From NCBI RefSeq assembly GCF_019097845.1, contig NZ_JAHRGM010000056.1, forward strand, positions 186,001-250,000: a stretch of DNA of 64,000 nucleotides, in the 5' to 3' direction. Positions 37,584 to 44,914 of this stretch are shown here, piece after piece. Position 1 is the stretch's first letter, and every line of letters starts with the position of its first letter. The notes beneath the pieces were generated by a model. The model did not search any database. It was not told where the DNA came from and was given only the letters and a program-made list of their open reading frames with translations. A program made the position numbers and the translations under genes. Origin of the DNA: Sphingobium sp. AS12 (GTDB taxonomy: Bacteria > Pseudomonadota > Alphaproteobacteria > Sphingomonadales > Sphingomonadaceae).

Positions 37584-37955
37584 CTATTCGCCCGGGCATG
37601 GAGGCTCCGGATCGCTGAGGAAAATATTATGATGGGCGTTGTAAACGATCTGCGCGGTCTCGTCGGTCCGCCCCTGTGCCTTGAGGATTAAATAGGCATT
37701 CGAGGTCGCGGCGATCAAGCCCAGATCATGGGCCTTGGTCGTCGCCTCATCATATTCAGCGTCGCATTCGCCGGTGATGACAAGGTCGTGGGTAACCGGG
37801 TCGGTATAGCCAGTGTAGCAACCGGCATAGTGATCTGCCCGTCTGACCTGTTCCTCGATCTGGCGAATGAGCGCGAAACCTCTGATCTGCGCAGCCCAGT
37901 AATCGGGGTCATTGGGTTCGACAAAGCGATCGAGGTGGGGTTCGGTGGTGGACAT
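37584..37955 (-). CDS. Hypothetical protein (123 aa)
   Basis: Start at 37955 with AAGGAG six bases upstream; in-frame sequence before it is not protein-like. Acidic, with YAGCYTGYTDPVTH, ITGECDAEYDEATTK and AYLILKAQGR segments and no recognised domain. It has its own intrinsic terminator, so it appears to be a single-gene unit, like several other genes in this block. Confidence 0.7.
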   Translation of the reverse strand: MSTTEPHLDRFVEPNDPDYWAAQIRGFALIRQIEEQVRRADHYAGCYTGYTDPVTHDLVITGECDAEYDEATTKAHDLGLIAATSNAYLILKAQGRTDETAQIVYNAHHNIFLSDPEPPCPGE

Positions 37956-38133
37956 GACCGTCTCCTTGCCTCCCTTGCCTGCGCACGGGAGGAACGATGG
38001 GAAGATGAGATCTTGGGAAGGAGGGAACTGCAGATTGCAGTCGCCGGTGCCGTTAAAAGCGTCGATCGCCCCTTGCCTTGCACAGTGACTCTGGCAGAAT
38101 GCGGCGCGACGGGCAGGCCATCGGGGAAGGACG

Positions 38134-38376
38134 ATGGACATGCCAAAGATGACGGAAAGGGATCGGCTTGCCGATCTGGAAGCGCGTCAGCGCAAGCTGA
38201 CGCAGGACCTGGAAAGTGCCCGCAGCGCCCTGCGCGGCAAATATGCTGCGATCGTGAATGGCCTGCCCGTCGAGAAACTCACGGAGCGGGAGTTCCGCGA
38301 GCTTCTGACGCACGCGATCCGGGTCGGTGGTGGCAGCGCGTTAACAGCGCTCAAGGGACTGTCGCCAGCCACCTGA
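38134..38376 (+). CDS. Small coiled-coil protein (80 aa)
   Basis: Starts ATG at 38134 or 38140. Residues 8-34 (RLADLEARQRKLTQDLESAR) form a heptad-like helix, followed by LPVEKLTEREFRELL and a Gly-rich end. No family recognised. It is divergent from the 123-aa gene across 178 bases and ends 17 bases before the end of a convergent gene. Confidence 0.6.
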   Translation: MDMPKMTERDRLADLEARQRKLTQDLESARSALRGKYAAIVNGLPVEKLTEREFRELLTHAIRVGGGSALTALKGLSPAT

Positions 38377-38393
38377 TGTACCGAAACGGATTG

Positions 38394-38897
38394 TCAAAGA
38401 TGCCGGCAGGGGTGCGCTTCGAGGAACGCGCTCCTGTCGGAATCGGACCGGAGGGTGATGAACCGCTCTTCCGGCGTGAGCCAGATGAGAATGAAGCATC
38501 GCCGCGCCGCCAGTCGGTGAATGTTGGCAAGACTTCCCCGACTGCGACCGTCCCAGATCACGAGACCGCTGAAGGCATCCCGCGCCATCGACGCATCCTT
38601 CGGGGCATGGTAGGCGGCGGTCCCCTTTCTCCCGGAAGAGGGAATGTGCCGGACGGGCCAATCACGTAGATTGTTACGCGGTCCCTCGCCTGAGCAGTAG
38701 ACCGTAACGCCACCGACATTCCGGTCGGAGAGATGGCGCTGGACCAACCGGTCCGCACCGCGCGCGTCCCCGATCAGGATAGGAAGCCGGCGATCGAGAA
38801 TGCCACTGATACGCTCGATGACGGGTTCGGGAAGCGATGCGATCGAAAGTGATCCCGAAACGAAGACGCCGGCATGGGAGGGGGTGTGTTCGGTCAT
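38394..38897 (-). CDS. SLOG/DprA-like nucleotide-binding protein (167 aa)
   Basis: Start at 38897, with GGAG a few bases upstream. The segment ILIGDARGADRLVQRHLSD is the conserved G.ARGAD loop of the SLOG superfamily (YspA/DUF2493-like), preceded by SGSLSIASLP with the expected first strand. SLOG domains bind nucleotide-derived ligands or NAD-like molecules. The flanking FSGLVIWDGRSRGSLANIHR fits the second ligand loop. It shares the GDARGAD-type fold with the two DUF2493 proteins upstream but is shorter. A conserved pyrimidine-rich motif lies just before it at 38921-38947. Confidence 0.7.
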   Translation of the reverse strand: MTEHTPSHAGVFVSGSLSIASLPEPVIERISGILDRRLPILIGDARGADRLVQRHLSDRNVGGVTVYCSGEGPRNNLRDWPVRHIPSSGRKGTAAYHAPKDASMARDAFSGLVIWDGRSRGSLANIHRLAARRCFILIWLTPEERFITLRSDSDRSAFLEAHPCRHL

Positions 38898-38920
38898 GGC
38901 TTTGATCTCCTCAATTGAGC

Positions 38921-38947
38921 CACCCTCCCCGTCCCTCCTCTCCTCTG
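38921..38947 (-). promoter_or_regulatory. Leader motif copy 1 (shared G/A-rich element)
   Basis: 27-base element, C/T-rich on the + strand, 24-50 bases ahead of the SLOG gene start. 24 of 27 positions match the element at 42539-42565 ahead of the DUF736 gene. Role unknown; it could be a leader RNA element or regulator site. Confidence 0.5.
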
Positions 38948-39124
38948 ATTGTAGGGCTGGACGTTGCAGGCACGACCATCCCCGCCGAAACGGCACCCGA
39001 AGGGTGTCCCTGCGACGAGCACGGCGGAGCCGCGCGCAGGAGGCCGGGACCGCGTAGGCGGTTCCGCATCGCGCCCGCGACGGGCCCGCTTGCGGGTCCC
39101 AGAGCGGGGGCGAGTGTGACGCTC

Positions 39125-39167
39125 GAAAAAGAAATGAGGACCGGCCCGGTGAACCGGACCGATCCTC
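39125..39167 (-). terminator. Intrinsic terminator for first DUF2493 gene
   Basis: On the minus strand a 14-base stem (two G-U wobbles) closes a TTCA loop and is followed by ATTTCTTTTTC. It lies 11 bases past the stop of the gene at 39178-40158. Confidence 0.85.
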
Positions 39168-39177
39168 TTGGGATAAC

Positions 39178-40158
39178 TCACTGCGCCTCCCATCCCTGAT
39201 CGCTGAGCGTGACGAACCGCGCCGGGATACGCTTCTCCCTGACGAGGCGCGCGAGGTGCGATTGCAGACCTGATCCTTCGCAGACCAGCGCCTCGATGGG
39301 CCGCAGTCCGACCATCTGCTCGTTGCGTACGAACCCTGCCCTCTTGCCCAGCTTCGCACTGAGGCGGAACGTGATGAGCTTCACCTTTCGGGAGGCTGCC
39401 CATGCTGCGGCCATGGCGTCGCACCCCTTGTCCTGCGCCGTCGTCGCCAGCACCATCTTCGGATTTCGGGATTTCGCCTCGTCGAGTTTGCCCCAGATGA
39501 GGCGGTCGTCGAACCAGCAGTCCGCCCCGCCGGAGAAGATCACGATGGGCCCCTGCGGATTGTGCGCGTCGGTTCGGCGCTGGCGGCGGGCGGCGAGGAA
39601 ATCGGTGGCGGCTATGACCGAGGCAGTGCGCTTGCTTGACACCAGCGATCCTTTGGGCGCGGACCACGGCCGCCCGGTTTCGGTGTGGAAGACGTCGGCG
39701 GCGTGATCCCGCATGCACCGCAGGGCGTCGGTGGCTTCGTCGAGATATTCGAGTTCATCGCGTGCCTGCTCGAGTTCGACGCCGTGGATTTCGCTGCCGT
39801 CGGCGCGCCGCAGCAGGTCCTGAACATCACGCATCGCCTTGTCGGCCTGGCCCTGCCACTGGTCGGCGACGTGATGGAAACTGTTGACGATGCCCCATGC
39901 GAGGCGTTCGGCGGCGGGCTGTAACCGTGTGTCCCGCAGCACGTCGAAGAGTGTCGTGACAATGAGTTCGACGGCAAGCTGTGCTTCCCTCGGATCGGGC
40001 ATGTCGGTTGCCATCTCCTCCTCGCCGCGCCCGATGCGGACGCCGTCGAGGTCGGAGGTGAAGGCGGCGTGGAAGTCGTCGGTGGTGGGCCTGGTCTCCT
40101 GCGCGATGAATTCGGCGATGTCGGAGAATGGGCGGACGCTGCGGTTGATCTTCGTCAT
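39178..40158 (-). CDS. DUF2493-type SLOG-domain protein, copy 1
   Basis: 326 residues; start at 40158, preceded by a perfect AGGAGG. The N-terminal 130 residues are a helical region found also in copy 2 and in the small 93-aa gene (AVELIVTTLFDVLRDTRLQP; WGIVNSFHHVADQWQ). The C-terminal half has PIVIFSGGADCWFDDRLIWGKLD and MVLATTAQDKGCDAMAAAWA, the ligand-binding loops of the YspA/DUF2493 SLOG fold. Such proteins are common on alphaproteobacterial plasmids and integrative elements; function unknown. Flanked by its own terminator, it seems to be a single-gene unit. Confidence 0.85.
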   Translation of the reverse strand: MTKINRSVRPFSDIAEFIAQETRPTTDDFHAAFTSDLDGVRIGRGEEEMATDMPDPREAQLAVELIVTTLFDVLRDTRLQPAAERLAWGIVNSFHHVADQWQGQADKAMRDVQDLLRRADGSEIHGVELEQARDELEYLDEATDALRCMRDHAADVFHTETGRPWSAPKGSLVSSKRTASVIAATDFLAARRQRRTDAHNPQGPIVIFSGGADCWFDDRLIWGKLDEAKSRNPKMVLATTAQDKGCDAMAAAWAASRKVKLITFRLSAKLGKRAGFVRNEQMVGLRPIEALVCEGSGLQSHLARLVREKRIPARFVTLSDQGWEAQ

Positions 40159-40263
40159 GTGAACCTCCTTTGAAACGAAAGAGGTCCCCCCTTGGGCACG
40201 GGCTCCGAGCGGCGGGGTCAAGGATCGCGTAGCGACCGGCGCAGCCGGCGATGGGGGTCACGA

Positions 40264-40324
40264 TTTTTTTGGGCGGCCACCGTCATCGCAGAGGAAACGC
40301 GCCGCTGGACCCGCCCAAAAAAAT
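40264..40324. repeat. 13-base perfect inverted repeat with T7/A7 outer ends
   Basis: TTTTTTTGGGCGG (40264-40276) pairs with CCGCCCAAAAAAA (40311-40323) across 34 bases. The T-run is on the 5' side and the A-run on the 3' side on both strands, so it is not an intrinsic terminator. Confidence 0.6.
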
Positions 40325-40397
40325 GGTGGGGCCCCGTCGTCCTTGAGGCCGACGCGGTCCCGTGCCACCATTGGAATTCTTGAGAGAGAGAAGAGGC

Positions 40398-40434
40398 TTT
40401 GCGAATCTGGGGCTCGATGCCCCTGATTCGCAAA
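40398..40434. repeat. 37-base near-perfect palindrome
   Basis: TTTGCGAATC and GATTCGCAAA flank GGGGC / GCCCC with a single T-T mismatch on each boundary and a TCGAT centre. It sits in the 411-base gap (40159-40569) between the two DUF2493 genes, where I see no gene. An operator or structured-RNA site is possible. Confidence 0.7.
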
Positions 40435-40512
40435 TGGGTGCCTCCAGGCGCCCGCCTCGCGGGGAGCACTGCCAACCCTTGACCTCATCGCCGCGACCAG
40501 CATCCCCCGCAT

Positions 40513-40544
40513 AAAAACGGGGACAGCGCGCAGCGCCGCCCCCG
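40513..40544 (-). terminator. Intrinsic terminator for second DUF2493 gene
   Basis: On the minus strand a 12-base stem with two G-U wobbles and a 3-base loop is followed by TTTTTAT. It begins 26 bases past the stop of the gene at 40570-41580. Confidence 0.8.
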
Positions 40545-40569
40545 ACGGGATGATTGAAGTTTGCAGAAG

Positions 40570-41580
40570 TTACGCCGCCCGACGCAACCGACCTCGTTGC
40601 GGTGGAGCGACCTTTTCGACCGGAGCCTGATCGGCCTTGCGGAACGCATGGATCGGGACGCCTGCCTTACGCAGGGCCTGATAAAGGTTGGCCTGAATAC
40701 CTGATCCCTCACCCAGCAGGGCTTCGACAGGCTTCAGGTCCACCAGCTTGCGATTGCGGGCAAAGGGTGCACCGCGCCCCGAACCCGTCAGCGAATAGGT
40801 CACGAGTTGTACGTCGCGACTGCCTGCCCATGAGGCCACGATCGCATCGAAACCCTTGCGCTGCGCGGTCGTCACCAGCGTCATGTGCGGGATGCGCTCG
40901 AGGATGGTATCGAGCCGGTCCCAGAGGAGTTGCCAGTCATGCCATTCCGCATGGCCCGAGGCGATGACGATCGGTCCTCTGGGGCGGTACCGCTCGCGTG
41001 TCGCAAGCTCGCGGGCGCGCAGGAAATCCTGTATCGAGACCTGCGTGGCGGTCGCCACCTTGGAGACGCGCGACCCACGTGCGGGTGACCATGGACGGCC
41101 CGATAGTGCATGAAAGGTCTCGGCGGCATAGTCGCGCATGCACTCGACCGCCTCGCGCTGTTCGGTCAGCGACTGGCACAGCAGCTGCTTCTCCTCCAGT
41201 TCGGTATTGAATACCTCCGAAGGCTCCGTCCGGCGGATCATGTCGCGCAACTCGTCGGCCAGCATGTCCTCCTGTCGCTCGAGCTTGCCGGCAACGAAAT
41301 GGAAGCTGTTGACCATGCCCCATGCGATCTCGGGCGCGAGCGCGTCGAGGCGGGTATCGGTCAACAGATCAAAGATGGTGGCGATCACCCCGGCGCAATC
41401 GGCCTGCGCGTGAAGGGGTTCGGGCATGTCATGTTCGCCGGGTTCATCGCCAGGGCTGATGATCGAAAGCGGCATGGGATCGCCGAAGGCGCGCCTGAAT
41501 TCCGGGGTCGCCGTCATCTGCGCGATCAGTGCCGGAAGGTCTGCGAAGCGGCTGATGCTGCGCGAACGGTCTTGGGTCAT
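40570..41580 (-). CDS. DUF2493-type SLOG-domain protein, copy 2
   Basis: 336 residues from the ATG at 41580, with GGGAGAAG just upstream. It is paralogous to copy 1 along its whole length: helical N-terminus (GVIATIFDLLTDTRLDAL; AWGMVNSFHFVAGKLER), the linker ECMRDYAAETFHALSGRPWS and the SLOG half with GPIVIASGHAEWHDWQLLWD and MTLVTTAQRKGFDAIVASWA. The GxGSGIQANL motif near the end is also shared. Ligand-binding residues differ between copies (SGGADCW against SGHAEWH), hinting at different ligands. Confidence 0.85.
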   Translation of the reverse strand: MTQDRSRSISRFADLPALIAQMTATPEFRRAFGDPMPLSIISPGDEPGEHDMPEPLHAQADCAGVIATIFDLLTDTRLDALAPEIAWGMVNSFHFVAGKLERQEDMLADELRDMIRRTEPSEVFNTELEEKQLLCQSLTEQREAVECMRDYAAETFHALSGRPWSPARGSRVSKVATATQVSIQDFLRARELATRERYRPRGPIVIASGHAEWHDWQLLWDRLDTILERIPHMTLVTTAQRKGFDAIVASWAGSRDVQLVTYSLTGSGRGAPFARNRKLVDLKPVEALLGEGSGIQANLYQALRKAGVPIHAFRKADQAPVEKVAPPQRGRLRRAA

Positions 41581-41600
41581 GGGACTTCTCCCTTTCATGC

Positions 41601-41644
41601 AAAAAAAGAAAATGGGGCGCAGACGCGCTGGCGTCCCGCCCCAT
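41601..41644 (-). terminator. Intrinsic terminator for the 93-aa gene
   Basis: On the minus strand ATGGGGCG...GACGC pairs with GCGTC..CGCCCCAT with a bulge and is followed by TTTTCTTTTTTT. It starts 10 bases past the stop of the gene at 41654. Confidence 0.8.
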
Positions 41645-41653
41645 GGCGTCGGA

Positions 41654-41935
41654 TCAGTGCATGCTCGCCCGAGCGCGCGCGACGAATGTCGAGCGCGTCA
41701 GGACGGCATCGACGATGTGCGCCGCATGCGGCGCGAAGGGTGTGCCATCGAGCAGGTCGTAGATAGCCGCGATGACCTCGCCGCAGGTGACCCCGATCGG
41801 GATCGCTGGCGTGCGGGTCGTGGTGGAGATTTGCGGCGTGAGCAGCTCCGCAATGGCGGGACTGGCCATAATCGCGGCACAGAGCGCGGAGAGATCGGCG
41901 AACGGGGCGAGGTCATGCAAGGAAGAAAACGACAT
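41654..41935 (-). CDS. Stand-alone N-terminal-type domain of the DUF2493 proteins (93 aa)
   Basis: Start at 41935 with GAGGAG seven bases upstream. It matches only the first part of DUF2493 copy 2: a PFADLSALCAAIMASP segment (against RFADLPALIAQMTATP) and CGEVIAAIYDLLDGTPFAPH (against CAGVIATIFDLLTDTRLDAL). The SLOG half is absent, and a terminator follows directly, so this is a deliberate small gene rather than a read-through. It could act as a partner or inhibitor of the full-length paralogues. Confidence 0.7.
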   Translation of the reverse strand: MSFSSLHDLAPFADLSALCAAIMASPAIAELLTPQISTTTRTPAIPIGVTCGEVIAAIYDLLDGTPFAPHAAHIVDAVLTRSTFVARARASMH

Positions 41936-41956
41936 GGACTGTCTCCTCATGGACGA

Positions 41957-41998
41957 GAAAAAAGAATGGGCCGGGGAAGCCTGACGCCTCCCCGGCCC
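41957..41998 (-). terminator. Intrinsic terminator for the DUF736 gene
   Basis: On the minus strand a 13-base G/C-rich stem (GGGCCGGGGA arm, one wobble) with a 5-base loop is followed by TTCTTTTTTCTC, 25 bases past the DUF736 stop. Confidence 0.85.
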
Positions 41999-42023
41999 GG
42001 AACCTGTTCCGATCAACCGGTGA

Positions 42024-42494
42024 TCAGAACGGGTCCTCCTCGCCGAACGGCGCGTCGGCACCGGTCAGTTCTCCGTCAGTACCTGCGGTACTGTCGCCGA
42101 AGCCGCCCTGATCGCGCGAGCCGCGATCGTCATAATTGGTGCGGCTGGTCCCCATGCCTCCGCCGAAGTCGGAGCGCATGTTCTCGCGCCGCCACGCGAC
42201 CATGTAGCCGCCATGATCCGCCTGGAAGAGCGCGATCGGCAGCGGTTCGGGCAGGCTGGGGTCGTCGATGTTGCCGGCAAGGAACACCTCACCGGTACGC
42301 TTCGAGGCGGCCTCCCACAGTGCGCCGACCTGAACCCAGCGACGCGCGACATTAAGCGCTAGGATCTCGAAGACGGGGGCCTTCTCATTCTCGCTCATGA
42401 CCTTGCGCAGCCCGATGCGGGGGAGATCGATCGTGCGGGTGGCGATCGAGCCCGTCAGGCGGCCGTTCTGATTGAAGATTTCACCGATGTTCAT
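42024..42494 (-). CDS. DUF736 family protein
   Basis: 156 residues; start at 42494 with AAGG nine bases upstream. The opening MNIGEIFNQNGRLTGSI followed by FEILALNVARRWVQVGALWE is the DUF736 pattern, a small single-domain family carried by many alphaproteobacterial plasmids and integrative elements. Its last 50 residues are Gly/Asp-rich and disordered (FGGGMGTSRTN; GEEDPF), a longer tail than usual. Function unknown. A 27-base leader motif shared with the SLOG gene lies 45-71 bases upstream. Confidence 0.9.
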   Translation of the reverse strand: MNIGEIFNQNGRLTGSIATRTIDLPRIGLRKVMSENEKAPVFEILALNVARRWVQVGALWEAASKRTGEVFLAGNIDDPSLPEPLPIALFQADHGGYMVAWRRENMRSDFGGGMGTSRTNYDDRGSRDQGGFGDSTAGTDGELTGADAPFGEEDPF

Positions 42495-42538
42495 CGTCTT
42501 GACCTTTCGAATGTCGCTCGAAATCCATTTTCCGGCGA

Positions 42539-42565
42539 CACCCTCCCCGGTCCTTCTCTCCTCTG
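42539..42565 (-). promoter_or_regulatory. Leader motif copy 2 (shared G/A-rich element)
   Basis: 24 of 27 bases equal the element at 38921-38947. The rest of the gap to the next gene (42566-42819) is GC-rich with a small GGTAGC/GCTACC inverted repeat near 42765-42785 and no gene that I can support. Confidence 0.5.
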
Positions 42566-42819
42566 TATCCCGCCCTCGCCCCGCGCGCCGCCCGCTCGCG
42601 GCCAGGCGCTCCCGTTCCCGCTGGCGCGACGCCGCCCCGCCTGCCCCACGCTCAACGCCGCGTCCCGCCCACAACTCTGCGTGACCACCGCGGAATGGCG
42701 CGGAGCCGGGATGGAAGGTGCGGGGCCGAAGATGGGTTGGGGAGCGAGGCTGGAGGCGCGGCGGTAGCCGCGCTGGCGCTACCGTCGCTGGAGTGCCTGT
42801 CGCGGGGCGCGTCGCAGGA

Positions 42820-43326
42820 TCAGGCGGTTCCGGCCGGCGCTGCAGGTGTGACGGGAACCACCTGCACACACTGGTGCGTCCCCAGTATCGCGAGCAACTG
42901 GCTGATGGCGGCGGCCCGCGCGGCGGAATCCGGGAATATCTCGATGGTGTAGGCGTCGCGTGCGAACATATCGCCCTGATCTGCCGCCAGCGCGACATGA
43001 TCGGCAGGCCAACGGCAGAGCAGAAGCCAGGGCCAGCCCGCGATGGTGGGATCGAAGAGCGCGAAGACGATATCGATGGTGGTGAGCGCGGACGCTCTGC
43101 GATCGAGCAGATCGGGCACGATCGGCGCGGGTCGATCTGCCTGGAGGAAGGCCTCGAACTCCTGCCGCTCTTCAATGGTCTCCAGGATTACGGGATAATA
43201 GCGCCCGAGTGGCAGGCTGGTAGACGCAAAGGCCAGGGGAACATCGATCAGCAGCACATCGGGCAGAGTCGCGATAGCCCGTGTATAAAGATGTCGGTTT
43301 ATCGCGAGATCGTCAGAAAGACGCAT
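42820..43326 (-). CDS. Hypothetical protein (168 aa)
   Basis: Start at 43326; no clear ribosome-binding site is seen, so the start is uncertain. The sequence is evenly hydrophobic with strands and helices (LPDVLLIDVPLAFAST; TIDIVFALFDPTIAGWPWLL; DAYTIEIFPDSAARAAAI) and looks like a compact globular alpha/beta protein. No family recognised. It belongs to the accessory gene block. Confidence 0.65.
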   Translation of the reverse strand: MRLSDDLAINRHLYTRAIATLPDVLLIDVPLAFASTSLPLGRYYPVILETIEERQEFEAFLQADRPAPIVPDLLDRRASALTTIDIVFALFDPTIAGWPWLLLCRWPADHVALAADQGDMFARDAYTIEIFPDSAARAAAISQLLAILGTHQCVQVVPVTPAAPAGTA

Positions 43327-43341
43327 CGGGGGATGGACAAC

Positions 43342-43542
43342 TCATAACCAGCGGGAAAGCCTTAGCTGCATGCTCTTCACCCAGATCCGAAATCTCCCAT
43401 GGCCTCGAAGCACAAGCTGAATTGAGGCGGGCCGACTTTCCGGTTCGACGTCGAATTCGCCGGCCTGGCGGGCGGACGTACCTCGACGGGTAGACGGCAG
43501 ATCATCCTCGGTAAAAAGGCTGGCTTGCCGCGCGTCAGACAT
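43342..43542 (-). CDS. Possible small protein (66 aa)
   Basis: Begins MSDARQASLFTEDDLPS, a start typical of small element-borne genes, and ends with a basic amphipathic RFRIWVKSMQLRLSRWL. No strong ribosome-binding site. It would follow the PP-loop gene after a 195-base gap (43543-43737) that is relatively AT-rich and otherwise empty. Confidence 0.35.
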   Translation of the reverse strand: MSDARQASLFTEDDLPSTRRGTSARQAGEFDVEPESRPASIQLVLRGHGRFRIWVKSMQLRLSRWL

Positions 43543-43737
43543 CAGGGGTCAATCCCATGTTCCAGCCCGTTCCCTCTATCAAGATATTGCAGTCGGCGCG
43601 TCCGGATACTGCAAGGCTAAGGGATAGAATGATTCAACGCAAATGACAGCCTTCACACCGATCATGCCAGGGACAAGGCATGGTGAATATCATTGAAATG
43701 CGCCGTTTCCCGCTCACCAGCGGTCGGGGCCGATACA

Positions 43738-44688
43738 TCAGTTAGCCTCTCTGACCTCGTCCAGGTCGTTGGCAATATTTGAAGCGTATGCCAGCCCCGC
43801 GTTGAAGCGTTCGATCCATGTCTGGATATGTGATCGCTGCTCGATCGGGACGGCTGCTGCGGCCCGCTGGAACTCGAGAAGATCGAGGGGCGCGCTGGCA
43901 ATGATCGAATCGATCTCGGCGACATCGAGCAGCCTCTCGTTGCGGATGAACGCGGTCATCGATCCGGGACGCTTTTTCGTCGATTTGCGCCACAGCCCTT
44001 CGACGGTTCGAAGCCGCGGTGCGGCGCGCGCTTCAAGCAGAACGATGAGGCGCAACTCCTCGCGCGTCAGCGCGCGGACCTCTGAAATCTGCATGGCCGC
44101 GCAGAAGAAACATGAGCTTTTATAGAAACTTGGCAGGCCAGCATCCGCGATAATGCGCTCGCAATCCTCGCGAGTGAAACCCCACTCCCGAAGAGGATAT
44201 CTGTACTCATAGAGGTCCGAGATATTCCCTTCGCGATGGGCGTAGCGCTGATTGTCACGCGTTGAGCAGTCGTAGCCGATCAGGCGGGTGACCTTATGCC
44301 CGTTCGCCCAGGCATGCTGTGCCGGAGGCCAGGCCTTAACCCATTTATCCTGGGGCGAGATTTTATGACGGGCACTGCAGCTATGCTGGCCGAAGCTGAT
44401 CGACGGCAATGTGCCATTCGTCAAACAGGCGTCGAGCAGCGACGTATAGGGCGGCCAATGTTTGAAGAAGCGGGCCTGATACTCGACGATCTCGTTGGGA
44501 ACACCATGATCGTCCATCCACTGACGGAAGACGGGGATGAGCCGTCGCGTATGAGGCTGCTCGGGCATCGCAGCCAGCAACGTCATGTCCGGGATTTCGC
44601 CGCGACGGACAAGCTCGATGATCATCGCGGTGGAGTTGGTGCCCGCGCCCCATGCCGCGACGACGGGCGCGCACTTACCCGCGCTCAT
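43738..44688 (-). CDS. PP-loop ATPase, PAPS-reductase-like
   Basis: 316 residues from the ATG at 44688, which overlaps the stop of the small gene before it (ATGA). Near the N-terminus VVAAWGAGTNSTAMIIELV occupies the place of the SGGxDS PP-loop of PAPS reductase/ATP pyrophosphatases, in a variant form. Downstream come CLTNG, GYDCSTRDNQRY and a FYKSSCFFCAAM cluster that could bind metal or an Fe-S centre. Members of this family reduce sulfate esters, or, like DndC, activate groups for DNA sulfur modification; which applies here cannot be read. It is the last strong gene of a run with a HerA-type ATPase and an HTH-repeat protein. Confidence 0.75.
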   Translation of the reverse strand: MSAGKCAPVVAAWGAGTNSTAMIIELVRRGEIPDMTLLAAMPEQPHTRRLIPVFRQWMDDHGVPNEIVEYQARFFKHWPPYTSLLDACLTNGTLPSISFGQHSCSARHKISPQDKWVKAWPPAQHAWANGHKVTRLIGYDCSTRDNQRYAHREGNISDLYEYRYPLREWGFTREDCERIIADAGLPSFYKSSCFFCAAMQISEVRALTREELRLIVLLEARAAPRLRTVEGLWRKSTKKRPGSMTAFIRNERLLDVAEIDSIIASAPLDLLEFQRAAAAVPIEQRSHIQTWIERFNAGLAYASNIANDLDEVREAN

Positions 44689-44891
44689 GCGACCATGGCC
44701 AGCCAGCGGTCCGGCCAGGCCGGCGGTCGCATCGTAACCTTGAATGCCTGCAGGGGCGCAATGCCATGCACGACATAATGCGGCACGCCGGTCGCACGTC
44801 GCAGTTGCTGTGCCGTTCTGAGGGCATGATCGAAGGAACATAAACGGCCGCGAAACGGCGACAACCGGGCGGGCAGATCGGGCAGCGGCAT
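44685..44891 (-). CDS. Small coupled protein ahead of the PP-loop gene
   Basis: About 68 residues. GGAGG lies five bases before the ATG at 44891; an ATG at 44903 in the same frame is possible but lacks a site. It has a basic helix (LCSFDHALRTAQQLRRATG) and a VPHYVVHGIAPLQAFKV strand region. It overlaps the PP-loop gene by four bases, so co-translation is likely. No family recognised. Confidence 0.65.
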   Translation of the reverse strand: MPLPDLPARLSPFRGRLCSFDHALRTAQQLRRATGVPHYVVHGIAPLQAFKVTMRPPAWPDRWLAMVA

Positions 44892-44914
44892 CATGGCCTC
44901 CATGCGAGACAGGG

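Noticed and set aside
37113..37691. 192-codon plus-strand frame over the gap and the 123-aa gene
   Set aside because: Composition is Arg/Ala-rich without domain pattern, it crosses a clear terminator, and the minus-strand gene has a proper start and terminator.
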